A stretch of 64,000 bases of DNA from the NCBI GenBank assembly GCA_963677445.2, contig CAXXGF010000038.1:124001-188000 (forward strand), given 5' to 3'. The notes below the pieces were generated by a model. The model did no database searches. It had not been told where the DNA came from and saw only the letters and a program-made list of their open reading frames with translations. A program made the translations under genes and the position numbers. This document shows positions 35,366-45,652 of this stretch, piece after piece (the stretch's first letter is position 1; each line of letters opens with the position of its first letter). Origin of the DNA: G963677445 sp963677445. Lineage in GTDB: Bacteria > Bacteroidota > Ignavibacteria > Ignavibacteriales > Melioribacteraceae.

Positions 35366-36985
35366 ATGAAGAAATTTTCAATATTATTTATTCTGCTCGT
35401 AACTGTTTTTTCCGCATTCAACACTTCGGCACAAAGAAGATTTAACATCTCTGTTATTTTTGACGGGAAAGAAACATTAATCGAATACAATGAGATCCAT
35501 GGTATGTTTTATGTTTCGGCCGTTGAATTAGCAAAAGCCTTTGCCGGCGCCATCTATTACAACAGTAAGGCGGCCAAAGCGGAAATTAAGCTAAGAAATT
35601 ACAATATCAAAATTACCGGTAGAAACCAGTTTATCAGCCTCGTATCGCCCGATTCGAAGAAACAAAAGCTCTACCAGATACCACTTTCAACTCTTATGGC
35701 AAGAGGAGATGTGATTGTGCCTCTCGATTATCTGATTCCCTATCTTGAGATGGCTACAGGTTACAGACTCGATTATGACAAAAAACGGAGAATAATAAAA
35801 ACCGGGGAAGCTTCACCGGTGGCGAGTCATGATCCTGATCTGCGAAAAAGCTCTTCTTTCGAAAATGTTGATTCCGATTTCGATCTTTTCGGGATAACAC
35901 TCGAGGAAAGGTCGAACGGAACACTTATTAAGCTAAAGACTTCAAGGGAGTTGCCCGGTTTCAGAAGCGCGCTCAGGAATGAAACACTTTTTTTATTTCT
36001 GACCGGTATATCTGTTGACCCCGCGCTCGAAGAAAAATTTAAAGCGGAAGGACTCGTTTCAGGCCTCTCAATAAAAAAAGTCGCGCAGACTGTCCAGCTT
36101 GAATTCCCCCTTAAAAAGGGAATAACAAAACATGAAACCTTTAAGGACCCCGAGACAGGTGAACTTATAATAACCCTTCACAATAAGCTGCTGCATAATA
36201 AAACAGAGATTAAGGATCCGGGACTGGTGGAAATTACACCTGAAAAAATTAAAGAAGAGAAAGAAAAGCATAAATGGGAATTTGACTGTATTGTAATCGA
36301 TCCGGGTCACGGCGGACGGGATGGTGGCGCTGTCGGTTACAGGGGAACCAGGGAAAAAGATGTCAACCTTAAGATAGCCCTTAAGCTTGGCAACCTGATC
36401 AGGAAAAATATGGATAGTGTTAAAGTGGTATATACAAGAAAGGATGATACTTTTCTGGAGCTTTATAAAAGGGGGCAGATAGCGAATGAAAATAACGGCA
36501 AACTCTTCATTTCGATTCACTGCAACTCATACCGAGAAAAACCAAGCAAACCACGTGGTTTTGAGGTTTATCTGCTGCGGCCCGGAAGAACAAAGGAAGC
36601 TATTGAAATAGCGGAATTTGAAAACAGCGTTATTGAATTTGAGGAAAATCCCGGGAAATATAAAAAACTGACAGATGAGAATTTTATTCTTGTCAGTATG
36701 GCACATTCTTCTTATATGCGTTATTCTGAAAAATTCAGTGATATTCTGAATAACAACTGGCTTACAGGAGCCTCAATCCCTTCGCGGGGCATTAAGCAGG
36801 CTGGTTTTTATGTGCTCGTCGGCGCTTCCATGCCCGGAGTTCTTATTGAAGCGGGTTTTCTTTCCAACAGTGAGGATGAACAGTACCTTCGTTCCGATAA
36901 AGGACAAAACCAGATTGCCCGGACATTATTCAAATCTGTCAGGGAATTTAAAAATTATTACGATAAATCTCTGAACGGTTCATAA
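35366..36985 (+). CDS. N-acetylmuramoyl-L-alanine amidase, exported, with N-terminal beta domain
   Basis: A 539-aa protein with a signal peptide (MKKFSILFILLVTVFSAFNTSA). Residues ~28-145 resemble the copper-amine-oxidase-like N-terminal domain (VIFDGKETLIEYN, VSAVELAKAF and VIVPLDYLIPYLE); residues ~165-285 are an AMIN-like beta module. The zinc amidase domain is residues ~310-530: IDPGHGGRDGGAVG, GTREKDVNLKIA, FISIHCNS and VLIEAGFLSN supply His, Glu, His and the catalytic Glu. It trims peptidoglycan for cell separation. A second amidase of the same family lies at 12261-13313. This gene stands alone, before the cytochrome genes. Confidence 0.92.
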   Translation: MKKFSILFILLVTVFSAFNTSAQRRFNISVIFDGKETLIEYNEIHGMFYVSAVELAKAFAGAIYYNSKAAKAEIKLRNYNIKITGRNQFISLVSPDSKKQKLYQIPLSTLMARGDVIVPLDYLIPYLEMATGYRLDYDKKRRIIKTGEASPVASHDPDLRKSSSFENVDSDFDLFGITLEERSNGTLIKLKTSRELPGFRSALRNETLFLFLTGISVDPALEEKFKAEGLVSGLSIKKVAQTVQLEFPLKKGITKHETFKDPETGELIITLHNKLLHNKTEIKDPGLVEITPEKIKEEKEKHKWEFDCIVIDPGHGGRDGGAVGYRGTREKDVNLKIALKLGNLIRKNMDSVKVVYTRKDDTFLELYKRGQIANENNGKLFISIHCNSYREKPSKPRGFEVYLLRPGRTKEAIEIAEFENSVIEFEENPGKYKKLTDENFILVSMAHSSYMRYSEKFSDILNNNWLTGASIPSRGIKQAGFYVLVGASMPGVLIEAGFLSNSEDEQYLRSDKGQNQIARTLFKSVREFKNYYDKSLNGS

Positions 36986-37056
36986 CAAAATAGTGTTATC
37001 GAAAAATAACTGGAGATTTTTACTTTTTTATATCAATTTAAGAACCGGAATTATCT

Positions 37057-37476
37057 ATGACTAACGCACAAAAATGGGTAGCTGCTTTTCTCTTTTTATT
37101 TGTTGTTCTTTTTGCCCTTTCCCGATTTACAAATACTTTTGAACCGGAACCTGAAAATCTGAATTATAACTATCAGGCAGAGGCAACAGAGCCGGACGGA
37201 CTCACTCTTATAACCAACGCCGGTTGTCTTTCTTGTCATGGTGAAAATTTCGAAGGAACCAACCTCGGACCGGCTCTTGTTAAGCTCGATCAGTACTGGT
37301 CGAGAGATGATCTGATCAATTACCTGCGAAGCCCTTCCGATTTTGCTTCCGGTGATCGTTTCCGTGATTATAAAAAGAAATTCAACAAAGTGGTTATGCC
37401 CTCCTATAAACAAATTGATGTTAAAGATCTCGGCAAAATGGTCGATTATCTCCTTAAAAATGCCGGGCAAAAATAG
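37057..37476 (+). CDS. Membrane-anchored monoheme cytochrome c
   Basis: A 139-aa protein. An N-terminal membrane anchor (residues ~5-22) is followed by one haem site, C57-L-S-C-H61, in NAGCLSCHGENFEG, and a distal Met in KKFNKVVMPSYKQI. The final DLGKMVDYLLK helix is typical of class I cytochrome c. It carries one electron in the periplasm. It precedes, on the same strand, the haem-rich b561 fusion (168 bp) and the octahaem enzyme, so it probably serves the same respiratory chain. Confidence 0.9.
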   Translation: MTNAQKWVAAFLFLFVVLFALSRFTNTFEPEPENLNYNYQAEATEPDGLTLITNAGCLSCHGENFEGTNLGPALVKLDQYWSRDDLINYLRSPSDFASGDRFRDYKKKFNKVVMPSYKQIDVKDLGKMVDYLLKNAGQK

Positions 37477-37644
37477 CTCATCCCGGCTGATTTATTTTAT
37501 ACTTTTTACTATAGCCCGGAAACCTGTAAACAATTCATATAAAGGAACTTGCTTATCCGGAATAAAAAAATTATTTTAGAGTGTAAAGTATTTTTTCATA
37601 TAAAATCTAATTGTTTTATTCGTGTAAAATAAGGTAAATGAGTC

Positions 37645-39186
37645 ATGAAATCCCTTTTGCATATTTTACTTCTCCTTTTCGCCGTGACATTTATTTATGG
37701 CCAGGAAAAAAATCCCAATGATAATTGTTTCCGTTGTCACGGGATGCAAACTCTTGGTAAACGAACAGACCACTCTGGTTTGATAAAGGACCTCTCAATA
37801 GATAAGTCCGAATTCGAACTTTCCAATCATGCCGGATTTTATTGCATTGATTGCCATTCGGAAGATTTCGAAACTTTTCCGCATACTGAGGATGCCGCCG
37901 ATGAAGAAATAGCGTGTACCGACTGTCATGAAGATGATCCCGATTCAAGCTTCATTATGTTCGAACAGATAGAAACAGCGTTTGACGCCAGTATTCATAA
38001 AGAACTCCTCGGTGATGATTTCACATGTTTTAATTGTCATGACGCCCATAGTTTCAGAATTCAGGCGCGGCTTTCAGAAAATATAAAACAAACCGTCCTT
38101 TATGATAATCAAATATGTATGGATTGTCATAATAACTCGGATAAACTGAATCTTTATACCGGAAGGGTTTTTCCAAATCTCAAGGTGACGCACGACTGGC
38201 TGCCCCATCAGCAGCTCCACTGGGAAAATGTAAGGTGTATAGATTGTCATACCTCGGCTGAGGAACCTGGTGTGGCCCATAACATTCTGCCAAAAACCGA
38301 AGCGGTCAGAAACTGTGTGGAATGTCATTCTACTGAAAGCCGGCTGGCTCATACCTTATACAAGTTCCAGACACAGAGTGAACGCTCGGAAGCAGGTTTT
38401 TTTAATGCCGTAATTATGAATAACTCTTACGTTATCGGCGCTACACGAAATTATTACCTTAATATTCTGAGCTTCATAATTTTTGGCGTCACTCTTATAG
38501 CTCTTTCGGTTCATGGCTGGAACTATGCCGGAGCGAAGAAAAGAAAAACAACAAAAGCAAAAATTCACCGTGAATATTTTTATCCCCTGTGGCTGAGATC
38601 ATGGCACTGGGTAAACGCCATTCTGTTCCTGCTCCTTATCTTTTCAGGAATTACTTTACAGTATGCTTCTGTTGAAGATCCCTTCCTTAGTTTTGACAGC
38701 GCGATAACAATTCATAATACATGCGGTATTTTACTTACTCTTAATTACCTGCTTTTTTTCCTCGGCAATCTGGCAACAGGTAATTATAAACAATATATAC
38801 CAAAACTGAAGGGTATTATTAACCGCCTTTTCCTTCAGGCAAAATTTTACCTGATAGGCATTTTCAGAAATGATCCTCATCCTTTCCACACAACAATCGA
38901 TAAAAAGTTTAACCCGCTTCAGCAGATAACTTATCTCCAGATTATGTATGTGGCAATTCCAATTATGCTGGTTACCGGATGGGCGCTTCTATTTCCCGAG
39001 TTTATCTTTGAGGACTTCTTCGGTGAAAGCGGATTAGGTCTTACCGCCCTTCTGCATACTATAACCGGCTTTTTCTTATCATTATTTATGTTCGGCCATA
39101 TTTATCTCGCGACAACAGGAACCTCTGTAATGAGCAATATAAGAGCAATGATAAACGGATGGCACGAAACTGAACAAGAACATTAA
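37645..39186 (+). CDS. Heptahaem cytochrome c fused to cytochrome b561-type membrane domain
   Basis: A 513-aa protein. Signal peptide at residues ~1-19. Residues ~25-240 hold seven CxxCH haem sites: CFRCH, CIDCH, CTDCH, CFNCH, CMDCH, CIDCH and CVECH. A membrane helix (ILSFIIFGVTLIALSVHGW) leads to a four-helix b-type cytochrome (residues ~310-505) with candidate haem-ligand His in LRSWHWVNAILFLLLI, SAITIHNTCG, LLHTITGFFL and FMFGHIYLA. This is the design of quinol-cytochrome c oxidoreductases that feed multihaem terminal reductases. The octahaem gene follows after 18 bp with a good ribosome binding site (CTGCGGAG), so the two form one unit. Confidence 0.92.
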   Translation: MKSLLHILLLLFAVTFIYGQEKNPNDNCFRCHGMQTLGKRTDHSGLIKDLSIDKSEFELSNHAGFYCIDCHSEDFETFPHTEDAADEEIACTDCHEDDPDSSFIMFEQIETAFDASIHKELLGDDFTCFNCHDAHSFRIQARLSENIKQTVLYDNQICMDCHNNSDKLNLYTGRVFPNLKVTHDWLPHQQLHWENVRCIDCHTSAEEPGVAHNILPKTEAVRNCVECHSTESRLAHTLYKFQTQSERSEAGFFNAVIMNNSYVIGATRNYYLNILSFIIFGVTLIALSVHGWNYAGAKKRKTTKAKIHREYFYPLWLRSWHWVNAILFLLLIFSGITLQYASVEDPFLSFDSAITIHNTCGILLTLNYLLFFLGNLATGNYKQYIPKLKGIINRLFLQAKFYLIGIFRNDPHPFHTTIDKKFNPLQQITYLQIMYVAIPIMLVTGWALLFPEFIFEDFFGESGLGLTALLHTITGFFLSLFMFGHIYLATTGTSVMSNIRAMINGWHETEQEH

Positions 39187-39204
39187 TCCTGCGGAGATAT
39201 TAAA

Positions 39205-41379
39205 ATGAAAGAAACATTCATAGATTTCATAAAAACATTAAGAGGTAAAATTCTTTTCGGAATTGCTCTCCTTTATTTTATCGGATGGCTGTTCATGCGG
39301 TTTATTTACCCTTCCGCTTTCGAATGGTATACCGGTGTGAAGAACGCTCCTCTTACATTTGATACGAGTGTTGAACTTACAGATAATGAGTTTGACGCCC
39401 TGGTAAAAGAAATTGTATATGAAGAAAGAATTGACCGGGCCCGGGAAATTACCAGTGATATCGAAGATGAATTCACCCGGAACGAAAGGGTGAAAATGCT
39501 TCTGAACACCAGTTCCTTTCGTGGAGAGTCCGATTTTAAACATATCAAGTATTTCACCGATGCCGGAATCCGGAAGTATGAAGGCCCCAAAACCTGCCTC
39601 CGGTGCCATGGAACAATGAAAGTAAGAAAACCGGACGGCACAATTGAGGAAGTAAATACAATGGATGATATTGTAAATACCGTTCACTTTCAGTTTCAGA
39701 AGATGGCTGGCGGATTTACAACCTATGGTTATGATGGCAGAAAGGTCAACGAAGGCCGGCCGATACCGGTTGGCAAAATCGACCGCGCGTGCGGAATCCC
39801 GGGCAGCTTTTCCTGGACCGGCTGGGCCGAACTTATAGAAACCTATCCCGAACACCTGGATGGTGAAATGGAACTGAGAAGTGAAGGCTGCGGACAGTGT
39901 CATATCGGAGGTAATTATCACCCCGCTACTGAACTTATGATGCCTATAGGTGACGTTGCCGAAAGCGCGAAAGATGGAATCGACTGCCTGATCTGCCACT
40001 CGCAGAAATATGATATGAACCATAAATATGTTATTAAAGATGATGTAGGCACCCGCTGGAATCAGGACAGGACTTTAAAAGCCGCGATGACTGTTACCAA
40101 TCCTTCCAGCAATAACTGCCTTAACTGTCATCAGCATAATATGGGTGGCGACGTTTATGCCAATAATGTATCGGCAAAAAGCCCTGGGTATAAAAACAAA
40201 CGGCTTTTACATGAAGGCGCTAAAAGGGGAAATCCTTTCAGTCCCGAAAATGATGTTCATGCCCGCGCCGGCGTCCAGTGTACTGACTGTCACCAGCCGG
40301 AAGGACATAAAATTCCGCGCGGAATAAAAGGCACCGACCTTGTGGCTAATGATCTGCCGGGGAAAACCGTTGACTGTCAGAACTGCCATACAGCGGCTCC
40401 TCACAGCGCAAATGAAGATATTGCGGTCATGCTTAACGGACATATCGACGTTATAGCATGCGAAACCTGCCATATAAAAAATCTGGAAGAGTTTAATGTT
40501 GTTTTAAGAGACTGGGTAAATCCCAAATGGAATGCCGAAGAAGGAGTTTATACTCCAACCGATGTTCTCCATGCGGGAGAACCGAATGAGGGATTTACCT
40601 TTTTATGGTTCAATGGCAACGGAACCTTCCTCGCAAACGCTCTCGGAAATAATCCCGATACTTCAGGTTCCGATAAATACAACCCCCTTATGGATCACCT
40701 CACCGGCCTTGTGAATGACGAGGACGCTGAAAAGGTAAAAGAGAAACTGAAACATATCTTCGCCGATCAGGATATGGATTACGATAAATATATTGAAGGC
40801 TTCAACAACACTCTTTCACAGATGTCAGAAGAACTGGTGAAAAAACGGGCTGAGATGATCGAGAAAAATATCAAGCCTCTACAGAATATGGGTAAAAGTA
40901 AAATATATCCCTTTAAACTCTTTAACGCGAAGATGTTCGAAGACCTGGATAATGAAGGCCCTTTTGGAGCTATGATACTTCCATTCGATTATCCGACTTA
41001 TTACCAGACAGGAAAACCTCTTGAGGCAGTAAAAAAAGCAATTCAGCACCCGATTGTTAAAAGGATGTATCAATTTCCATTCAAAGCCTACATGATGGAT
41101 GAGTTCATGTACTATTTCGGGGTGGATGAGTGGAGCGCTGAATTTCCGCTTGATGATGATGGCAACTTCAAGAATGTTGAGCCGAAATGGATGCGGCAGT
41201 ATGGCACTCTCATGGTTAACCATGGCATTCAGAAAGAAGGCCGGACATGCGGTGAATGCCACTCAGATAACGGCATTCTCAATTTCGAACGCCTTGGTTA
41301 TTCACCCGAAAGAGCGGCCGAACTCAGGAACATTCCTGAAATGAAATTCTTTGGCAAAGACAAAATAACCCGAAAATAA
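39205..41379 (+). CDS. Octahaem cytochrome c, tetrathionate reductase (OTR) family
   Basis: A 724-aa protein with a membrane anchor at the N-terminus (residues ~15-35) and eight CxxCH sites: CLRCH, CGQCH, CLICH, CLNCH, CTDCH, CQNCH, CETCH and CGECH. The region around the second and third haem (FSWTGWAELIETYPEHLDG, then ...CGQCHIGGNYHPATELM) matches the octahaem tetrathionate reductase family. Known members reduce tetrathionate, nitrite or hydroxylamine in vitro; the true substrate in vivo is often unclear. It is longer than the Shewanella enzyme, with an extra part between the seventh and eighth haem (residues ~440-690). Partner: the b561/heptahaem protein just upstream. Confidence 0.9.
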   Translation: MKETFIDFIKTLRGKILFGIALLYFIGWLFMRFIYPSAFEWYTGVKNAPLTFDTSVELTDNEFDALVKEIVYEERIDRAREITSDIEDEFTRNERVKMLLNTSSFRGESDFKHIKYFTDAGIRKYEGPKTCLRCHGTMKVRKPDGTIEEVNTMDDIVNTVHFQFQKMAGGFTTYGYDGRKVNEGRPIPVGKIDRACGIPGSFSWTGWAELIETYPEHLDGEMELRSEGCGQCHIGGNYHPATELMMPIGDVAESAKDGIDCLICHSQKYDMNHKYVIKDDVGTRWNQDRTLKAAMTVTNPSSNNCLNCHQHNMGGDVYANNVSAKSPGYKNKRLLHEGAKRGNPFSPENDVHARAGVQCTDCHQPEGHKIPRGIKGTDLVANDLPGKTVDCQNCHTAAPHSANEDIAVMLNGHIDVIACETCHIKNLEEFNVVLRDWVNPKWNAEEGVYTPTDVLHAGEPNEGFTFLWFNGNGTFLANALGNNPDTSGSDKYNPLMDHLTGLVNDEDAEKVKEKLKHIFADQDMDYDKYIEGFNNTLSQMSEELVKKRAEMIEKNIKPLQNMGKSKIYPFKLFNAKMFEDLDNEGPFGAMILPFDYPTYYQTGKPLEAVKKAIQHPIVKRMYQFPFKAYMMDEFMYYFGVDEWSAEFPLDDDGNFKNVEPKWMRQYGTLMVNHGIQKEGRTCGECHSDNGILNFERLGYSPERAAELRNIPEMKFFGKDKITRK

Positions 41380-41390
41380 ATTTTTATCTT

Positions 41391-41428
41391 AAAGCGTGAT
41401 CTGTCACCGTATGGATCACGCTTTTTTT
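41391..41428 (+). terminator. Terminator after the octahaem cytochrome gene
   Basis: 11-bp inverted repeat AAAGCGTGATC / GATCACGCTTT around a 12-nt loop, followed by seven Ts. Ends the cytochrome unit. Confidence 0.88.
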
Positions 41429-41534
41429 CTCCCTCCCGGTAAGAATCTCTCCAATAATTCCCCCCCCTATTAGCTATCCATTCTTAAAATATTTATTTTT
41501 CGTTATTATATTTAATCTATTACCCGGAAAGAAT

Positions 41535-42650
41535 TTGAAACTGGCGATTGTTCACGATTGGTTTTCCGATTTCGCGGGATCGGAAAAATGTATTGAATCA
41601 TTCACAAATTTATATCCCGAAGCCGATATTTTTTCTCTCGTCGATTTTATGGATGAAACTGACAGACAGGCAGTGCTTAAAGGTAAAAAAGCAAAGACCA
41701 CATTTATCCAGAATCTGCCCTTCTCACAAAAACTATTCAGAAATTACCTTTCCCTTTTTCCCCGGGCAATAGAGGAAATTGACCTGAGAGGATATGATGT
41801 AATTCTTTCCAGTTCGCACGCTTTCGCGAAAGGAATCCTCTGTAATACTGAACAGCTTCATATATGTTACTGCCATACTCCCATTCGTTACGCCTGGGAC
41901 CTTTATCATCAATATCTTGATGAAGCGGGACTAAAAAAAGGACTAAAAGCCTGGTATGTAAAACGAACTCTGCACAATATAAGGTTATGGGATTCAACCA
42001 CCGCGAACAGGGTAAATCACTTTATTGCCAATTCCGGTCATATAGCCAAACGCATTAATAAAATATATGGCAAAAAAGCTGATGTCATCTATCCCCCGGT
42101 CGATATTGATAAGTTTGAACTCTGCGCTGAAAAGGAAGATTATTACCTTATCGCGGCCCGTTTTGTGCCATATAAAAAAGTAAACCTGGTAATTGAGGCC
42201 TTCACGAGGATGCCCGATAAAAAACTCATCGTTGTTTCCGGCGTGCAGGATATTAAAAAAGCGGGAATAAAAGTAACTAAGAATATCGAACTGCTCGACT
42301 TTCTTCCTTTTGAGGAATTAAAGAATTATATGCAAAAAGCGAAAGCTTTCCTCTTTGCCGCCGAGGAAGATTTCGGCATTACGATAGTAGAAGCGCAGGC
42401 CTGCGGAACTCCGGTGATCGCCTTTAAAGTGGGCGGAGCTTCTGAAACTGTTATCGACGGAAAAACCGGAATTCATTTCGATGAACAGACTCCCGAGTCA
42501 ATCGTGAAAGCTGTAAATAAATTTGAAGAATCTGCTTCTGCTTTTGATCCGGAATCAATCAGCCGCCATGCCGCCCGATTTTCACGGGCAATTTTTGAGA
42601 AAAAAATAAATAATTACATTCTCGACAAGTTTGAAAAATTCAGGGAATAA
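41535..42650 (+). CDS. Glycosyltransferase family 4 (GT-B fold)
   Basis: A 371-aa protein starting at TTG 41535 with GGAAAG before it. The N-terminal half opens with MKLAIVHDWFSDFAGSEKCI (donor/acceptor loop), the C-terminal half has the E-x7-E motif in EEDFGITIVEAQACGTPVIAF. It transfers a sugar from a nucleotide donor to a growing lipid-linked saccharide. It is followed after 9 bp by the polyprenyl-phosphate priming transferase, so the pair belongs to exopolysaccharide or O-antigen assembly. The rest of such a cluster is not in the window: the repeat array follows. Confidence 0.9.
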   Translation: MKLAIVHDWFSDFAGSEKCIESFTNLYPEADIFSLVDFMDETDRQAVLKGKKAKTTFIQNLPFSQKLFRNYLSLFPRAIEEIDLRGYDVILSSSHAFAKGILCNTEQLHICYCHTPIRYAWDLYHQYLDEAGLKKGLKAWYVKRTLHNIRLWDSTTANRVNHFIANSGHIAKRINKIYGKKADVIYPPVDIDKFELCAEKEDYYLIAARFVPYKKVNLVIEAFTRMPDKKLIVVSGVQDIKKAGIKVTKNIELLDFLPFEELKNYMQKAKAFLFAAEEDFGITIVEAQACGTPVIAFKVGGASETVIDGKTGIHFDEQTPESIVKAVNKFEESASAFDPESISRHAARFSRAIFEKKINNYILDKFEKFRE

Positions 42651-42659
42651 CCGCTGATT

Positions 42660-44063
42660 ATGTTTGCCAATCAACGTTCAATAAAAAATCTAAAAGTTTT
42701 TACCGATCTGTGTGTGCTCAACGGCTCATATATTCTTGCCGGCGGGCTGGCTCAGTCATTCGAATTGTTATACCATACTGAAACCTTATGGGCGCTTCTT
42801 CTGATACTTAATGTTGTCTGGATTATGGGTTCAAATGTTTTCAGGTTTTATGATGAATTCACCGGTAAAAATTATCTCAGACAGATAATCAATCTGTTCC
42901 GGAATACTGTAATTCAGATTTTTGTTGCGATTCTTTTCATCTTTCTGGTTAAAGAACTTTTATTCACACGTTATTTTATTGCTTATTACGCGGTTTTGTT
43001 ATTCATTTTACTTTTTCTGAAGCAGATAGTTCTAAGAAAAACCATTAAATATTTTCGCAAAAAGGGGAAATATACTCGCAGACTTATGATTATTGGAAGA
43101 AGCGAAATAGGGATTCATTTTCTGCGGGAATTAAAAAAAAATTCTGACCTCACTTATGAATTTTCCGGTTTTGTTGATGACACACCGGGTAAAAACGAAA
43201 AAGATTTTCTCGGGACACCGGGAGAACTTGAATCGATAATTCATAATAATAAAATCAGCGACGCTGTAATCGCTCTGCCGATGGAAAAATTCGGAATGCT
43301 CGGGCCGATCACGCGCACTCTCGATATAAACGCGGTTAAAACATTTGTTATCCCCGACTACTTTAACTACCTCTCTAACAAATTTGAATTCAACCTCTTC
43401 GGTAATCTGCCTATCCTCACACTGCGCAGCAACCCGCTCGATGAAGCGCAGTGGAGATTTGTTAAACGAAGTTTTGATATTATTTTTTCGGCGCTGATGA
43501 TCATTTTTGTTATTTGGTGGCTCTTTCCTGTTATTGCTCTTATTATTAAATCAGGCTCAAAAGGACCTGTCTTTTTCCTGCAGGAACGTTACGGACTTAA
43601 CAACAGTATATTCAAATGCTACAAGTTCAGAACAATGACAGAATCAGCCAGCAAAAGAAAAAATGAAATGAAAGCGGTCACCCTTGGCGATTCGAGGGTC
43701 ACTAAAATTGGCTACTACCTCAGGAAATATAATCTGGATGAGCTTCCACAGTTTTTTAATATTCTGAAAGGTGAAATGTCCGTTGTAGGTCCCAGGCCGC
43801 ATACTATTATTTTTAACGATACCTACCAGGGTTATGTTGAGGAGATAAAATTGCGCCACAGGGTGAAACCGGGTCTGACCGGATGGGCGCAGATTCATGG
43901 TCTCAGGGGTGATGTCCCCGATTTCGAGGAAAATAAAAAACGGACCATACAGAGAATTGAACATGATATCTGGTATATAGAGAACTGGAATTTCTGGCTC
44001 GATATCCAGATCATTATCGATACTGTTATGCAGGTTATCAGAAGAAAAAATACAGGGTATTAA
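42660..44063 (+). CDS. Undecaprenyl-phosphate sugar phosphotransferase (WcaJ/priming transferase type)
   Basis: A 467-aa protein. Residues ~1-130 contain four membrane helices; residues ~135-260 form a nucleotide-binding CoA-like domain (RRLMIIGRSEIGIHFLREL); residues ~275-467 are the bacterial sugar transferase domain with a re-entrant helix (KRSFDIIFSALMIIF), ...CYKFRTMTE, DELPQFFNILKGEMSVVGPRPHT and the KPGLTGWAQIHG motif. It loads the first sugar phosphate onto undecaprenyl phosphate. It starts 9 bp after the GT4 gene. Repeat array B begins only ~15 bp after its stop codon. Confidence 0.93.
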   Translation: MFANQRSIKNLKVFTDLCVLNGSYILAGGLAQSFELLYHTETLWALLLILNVVWIMGSNVFRFYDEFTGKNYLRQIINLFRNTVIQIFVAILFIFLVKELLFTRYFIAYYAVLLFILLFLKQIVLRKTIKYFRKKGKYTRRLMIIGRSEIGIHFLRELKKNSDLTYEFSGFVDDTPGKNEKDFLGTPGELESIIHNNKISDAVIALPMEKFGMLGPITRTLDINAVKTFVIPDYFNYLSNKFEFNLFGNLPILTLRSNPLDEAQWRFVKRSFDIIFSALMIIFVIWWLFPVIALIIKSGSKGPVFFLQERYGLNNSIFKCYKFRTMTESASKRKNEMKAVTLGDSRVTKIGYYLRKYNLDELPQFFNILKGEMSVVGPRPHTIIFNDTYQGYVEEIKLRHRVKPGLTGWAQIHGLRGDVPDFEENKKRTIQRIEHDIWYIENWNFWLDIQIIIDTVMQVIRRKNTGY

Positions 44064-44324
44064 TCCAAAATCAGGAACTGATTTAACCGGGATAAAAACA
44101 ATAACTTACATGGATTCATTCGAGAAATAAAATCACGAGATAAAAGTCTGGAAGAAAGTCCCGCCAGGGACGACAGAGACAACTTTTCATCCTTGAAAAT
44201 GGAACATCTATTTTATTGTTTTTTCGCTAAATGAGAAATACTGTTTATATTGAGAGCTTGGGATATGATAATTCGCGATAAACTTCCGCGATTTCATTTT
44301 ACGAGGGGTAAGGAGTTCTGAATT

Positions 44325-44429
44325 TATGAAGAATCAAAATGGACACCACAAAAAGAAATATTCCGGGAGGAATTTGTCAGGTTATTACTTGAGGAGGGAG
44401 TTGAATATGAAGAAAAACATTTGGATTGA
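44325..44429 (+). pseudogene. Fossil C-terminal tail of an IS200-like transposase, copy 1
   Basis: Reading frame of 34 codons that ends at TGA 44427-44429 and is preceded by an in-frame TGA. It encodes TPQKEIFREEFVRLLLEEG followed by V-E-Y-E-E-K-H-L-D, very like the last residues of Y1 transposases (xxKxF-(R/K)EE-(Y/F)-xxxL-xxxGVEY(D/E)E-xxL). No upstream part of the enzyme is in the unit. The tail is preserved in three copies. Confidence 0.75.
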
Positions 44430-45066
44430 GAGGCAATGTTAACATTCATCCCTTGCGGGTTCGTACACAAAGTAAATGTTGTACATTTTTTCCACTCCGC
44501 CCCCACGGGGAATTCCCTGCGGAAACACCCCGTGGTTATTCGAATTAACCCCCTTCGGGGGATTTTTGAATTATATCCAGATTCCGAATTATTCGATATT
44601 TTATTGATAATTTCGGAAAAGGTTGAACTTTCAACTTCGTAATGTCCCCGAAGGGGGCAAAGCCTGATAACCACGGACAGCCTCGACAGAGACAGCCCGT
44701 GGGGACTAACCAGAGAAAACGACAACATGTCCCGAGGAGGGAGGCAAATCGGCAGATCGGTTGAGGAAACTTTACAAAATCCCCTTCCGGTAAATATGAA
44801 ATCATTGAGTTTCAGAACTCCTGATCCCGGCTATAAAAAACAATAACTTACATGGATTCATTCGCAAAATAAAATCACGGGATAGAAGTCCGGAAGAAAG
44901 TCCCGCCAGGGACAACAGAGACAACTTTTCATCCTTGAAAATGGAACATCTATTTTATTGTTTTTTCGCTAAATGAGAAATACTGTTTATATTGAGAGCT
45001 TGGGATATGATAATTCGCGATAAACTTCCGCGATTTCATTTTGCGAGAGGTAAGGAGTTCTGAATT

Positions 45067-45171
45067 TATGAAGAATCAAAATGGACACCACAAAAAGAAA
45101 TATTCCGGGAGGAATTTGTCAGGTTATTACTTGAGGAGGGAGTTGAATATGAAGAAAAACATTTGGATTGA
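45067..45171 (+). pseudogene. Fossil transposase tail, copy 2
   Basis: Same 34-codon frame, 742 bp after copy 1, ending at TGA 45169-45171; sequence unchanged at the protein level. Confidence 0.75.
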
Positions 45172-45652
45172 GAGGCTATGTTAATATTCATCCCTTGCGG
45201 ATTCGTACACAGCGTAAATGTTGTACATTTTTTTCACTCCGCCCCCACGGGGAATTCCCTGCGGAAACACCCCGTGGTTATTCGAATTAACCCCCTTCGG
45301 GGGATTTTTGAATTATATCCAGATTCCGAATTATTCGATATTTTATTGATAATTTCGAAAAAGGTTGAACTTTCAACTTCGTAATGTCCCCGAAGGGGGC
45401 AAAGCCTGATAACCACGGGCAGCCTCGACAGAGACGGCCCGTGGGTACCAACCGGAGAAAACGACAACATGTCCTGAGGAGGGATGCAAATAGGCAGGTC
45501 GGTTGAGGAAACTTTACAAAATCCCCTTCCGGTAAATATGAAATCATTGAGTTTCAGAACTCCTGATCCCGGCTATAAAAAACAATAACTTACATGGATT
45601 CATTCGAAAAATAAAATCACGGGATAAAAGTCTGGAAGAAAGTCCCGCCAGG

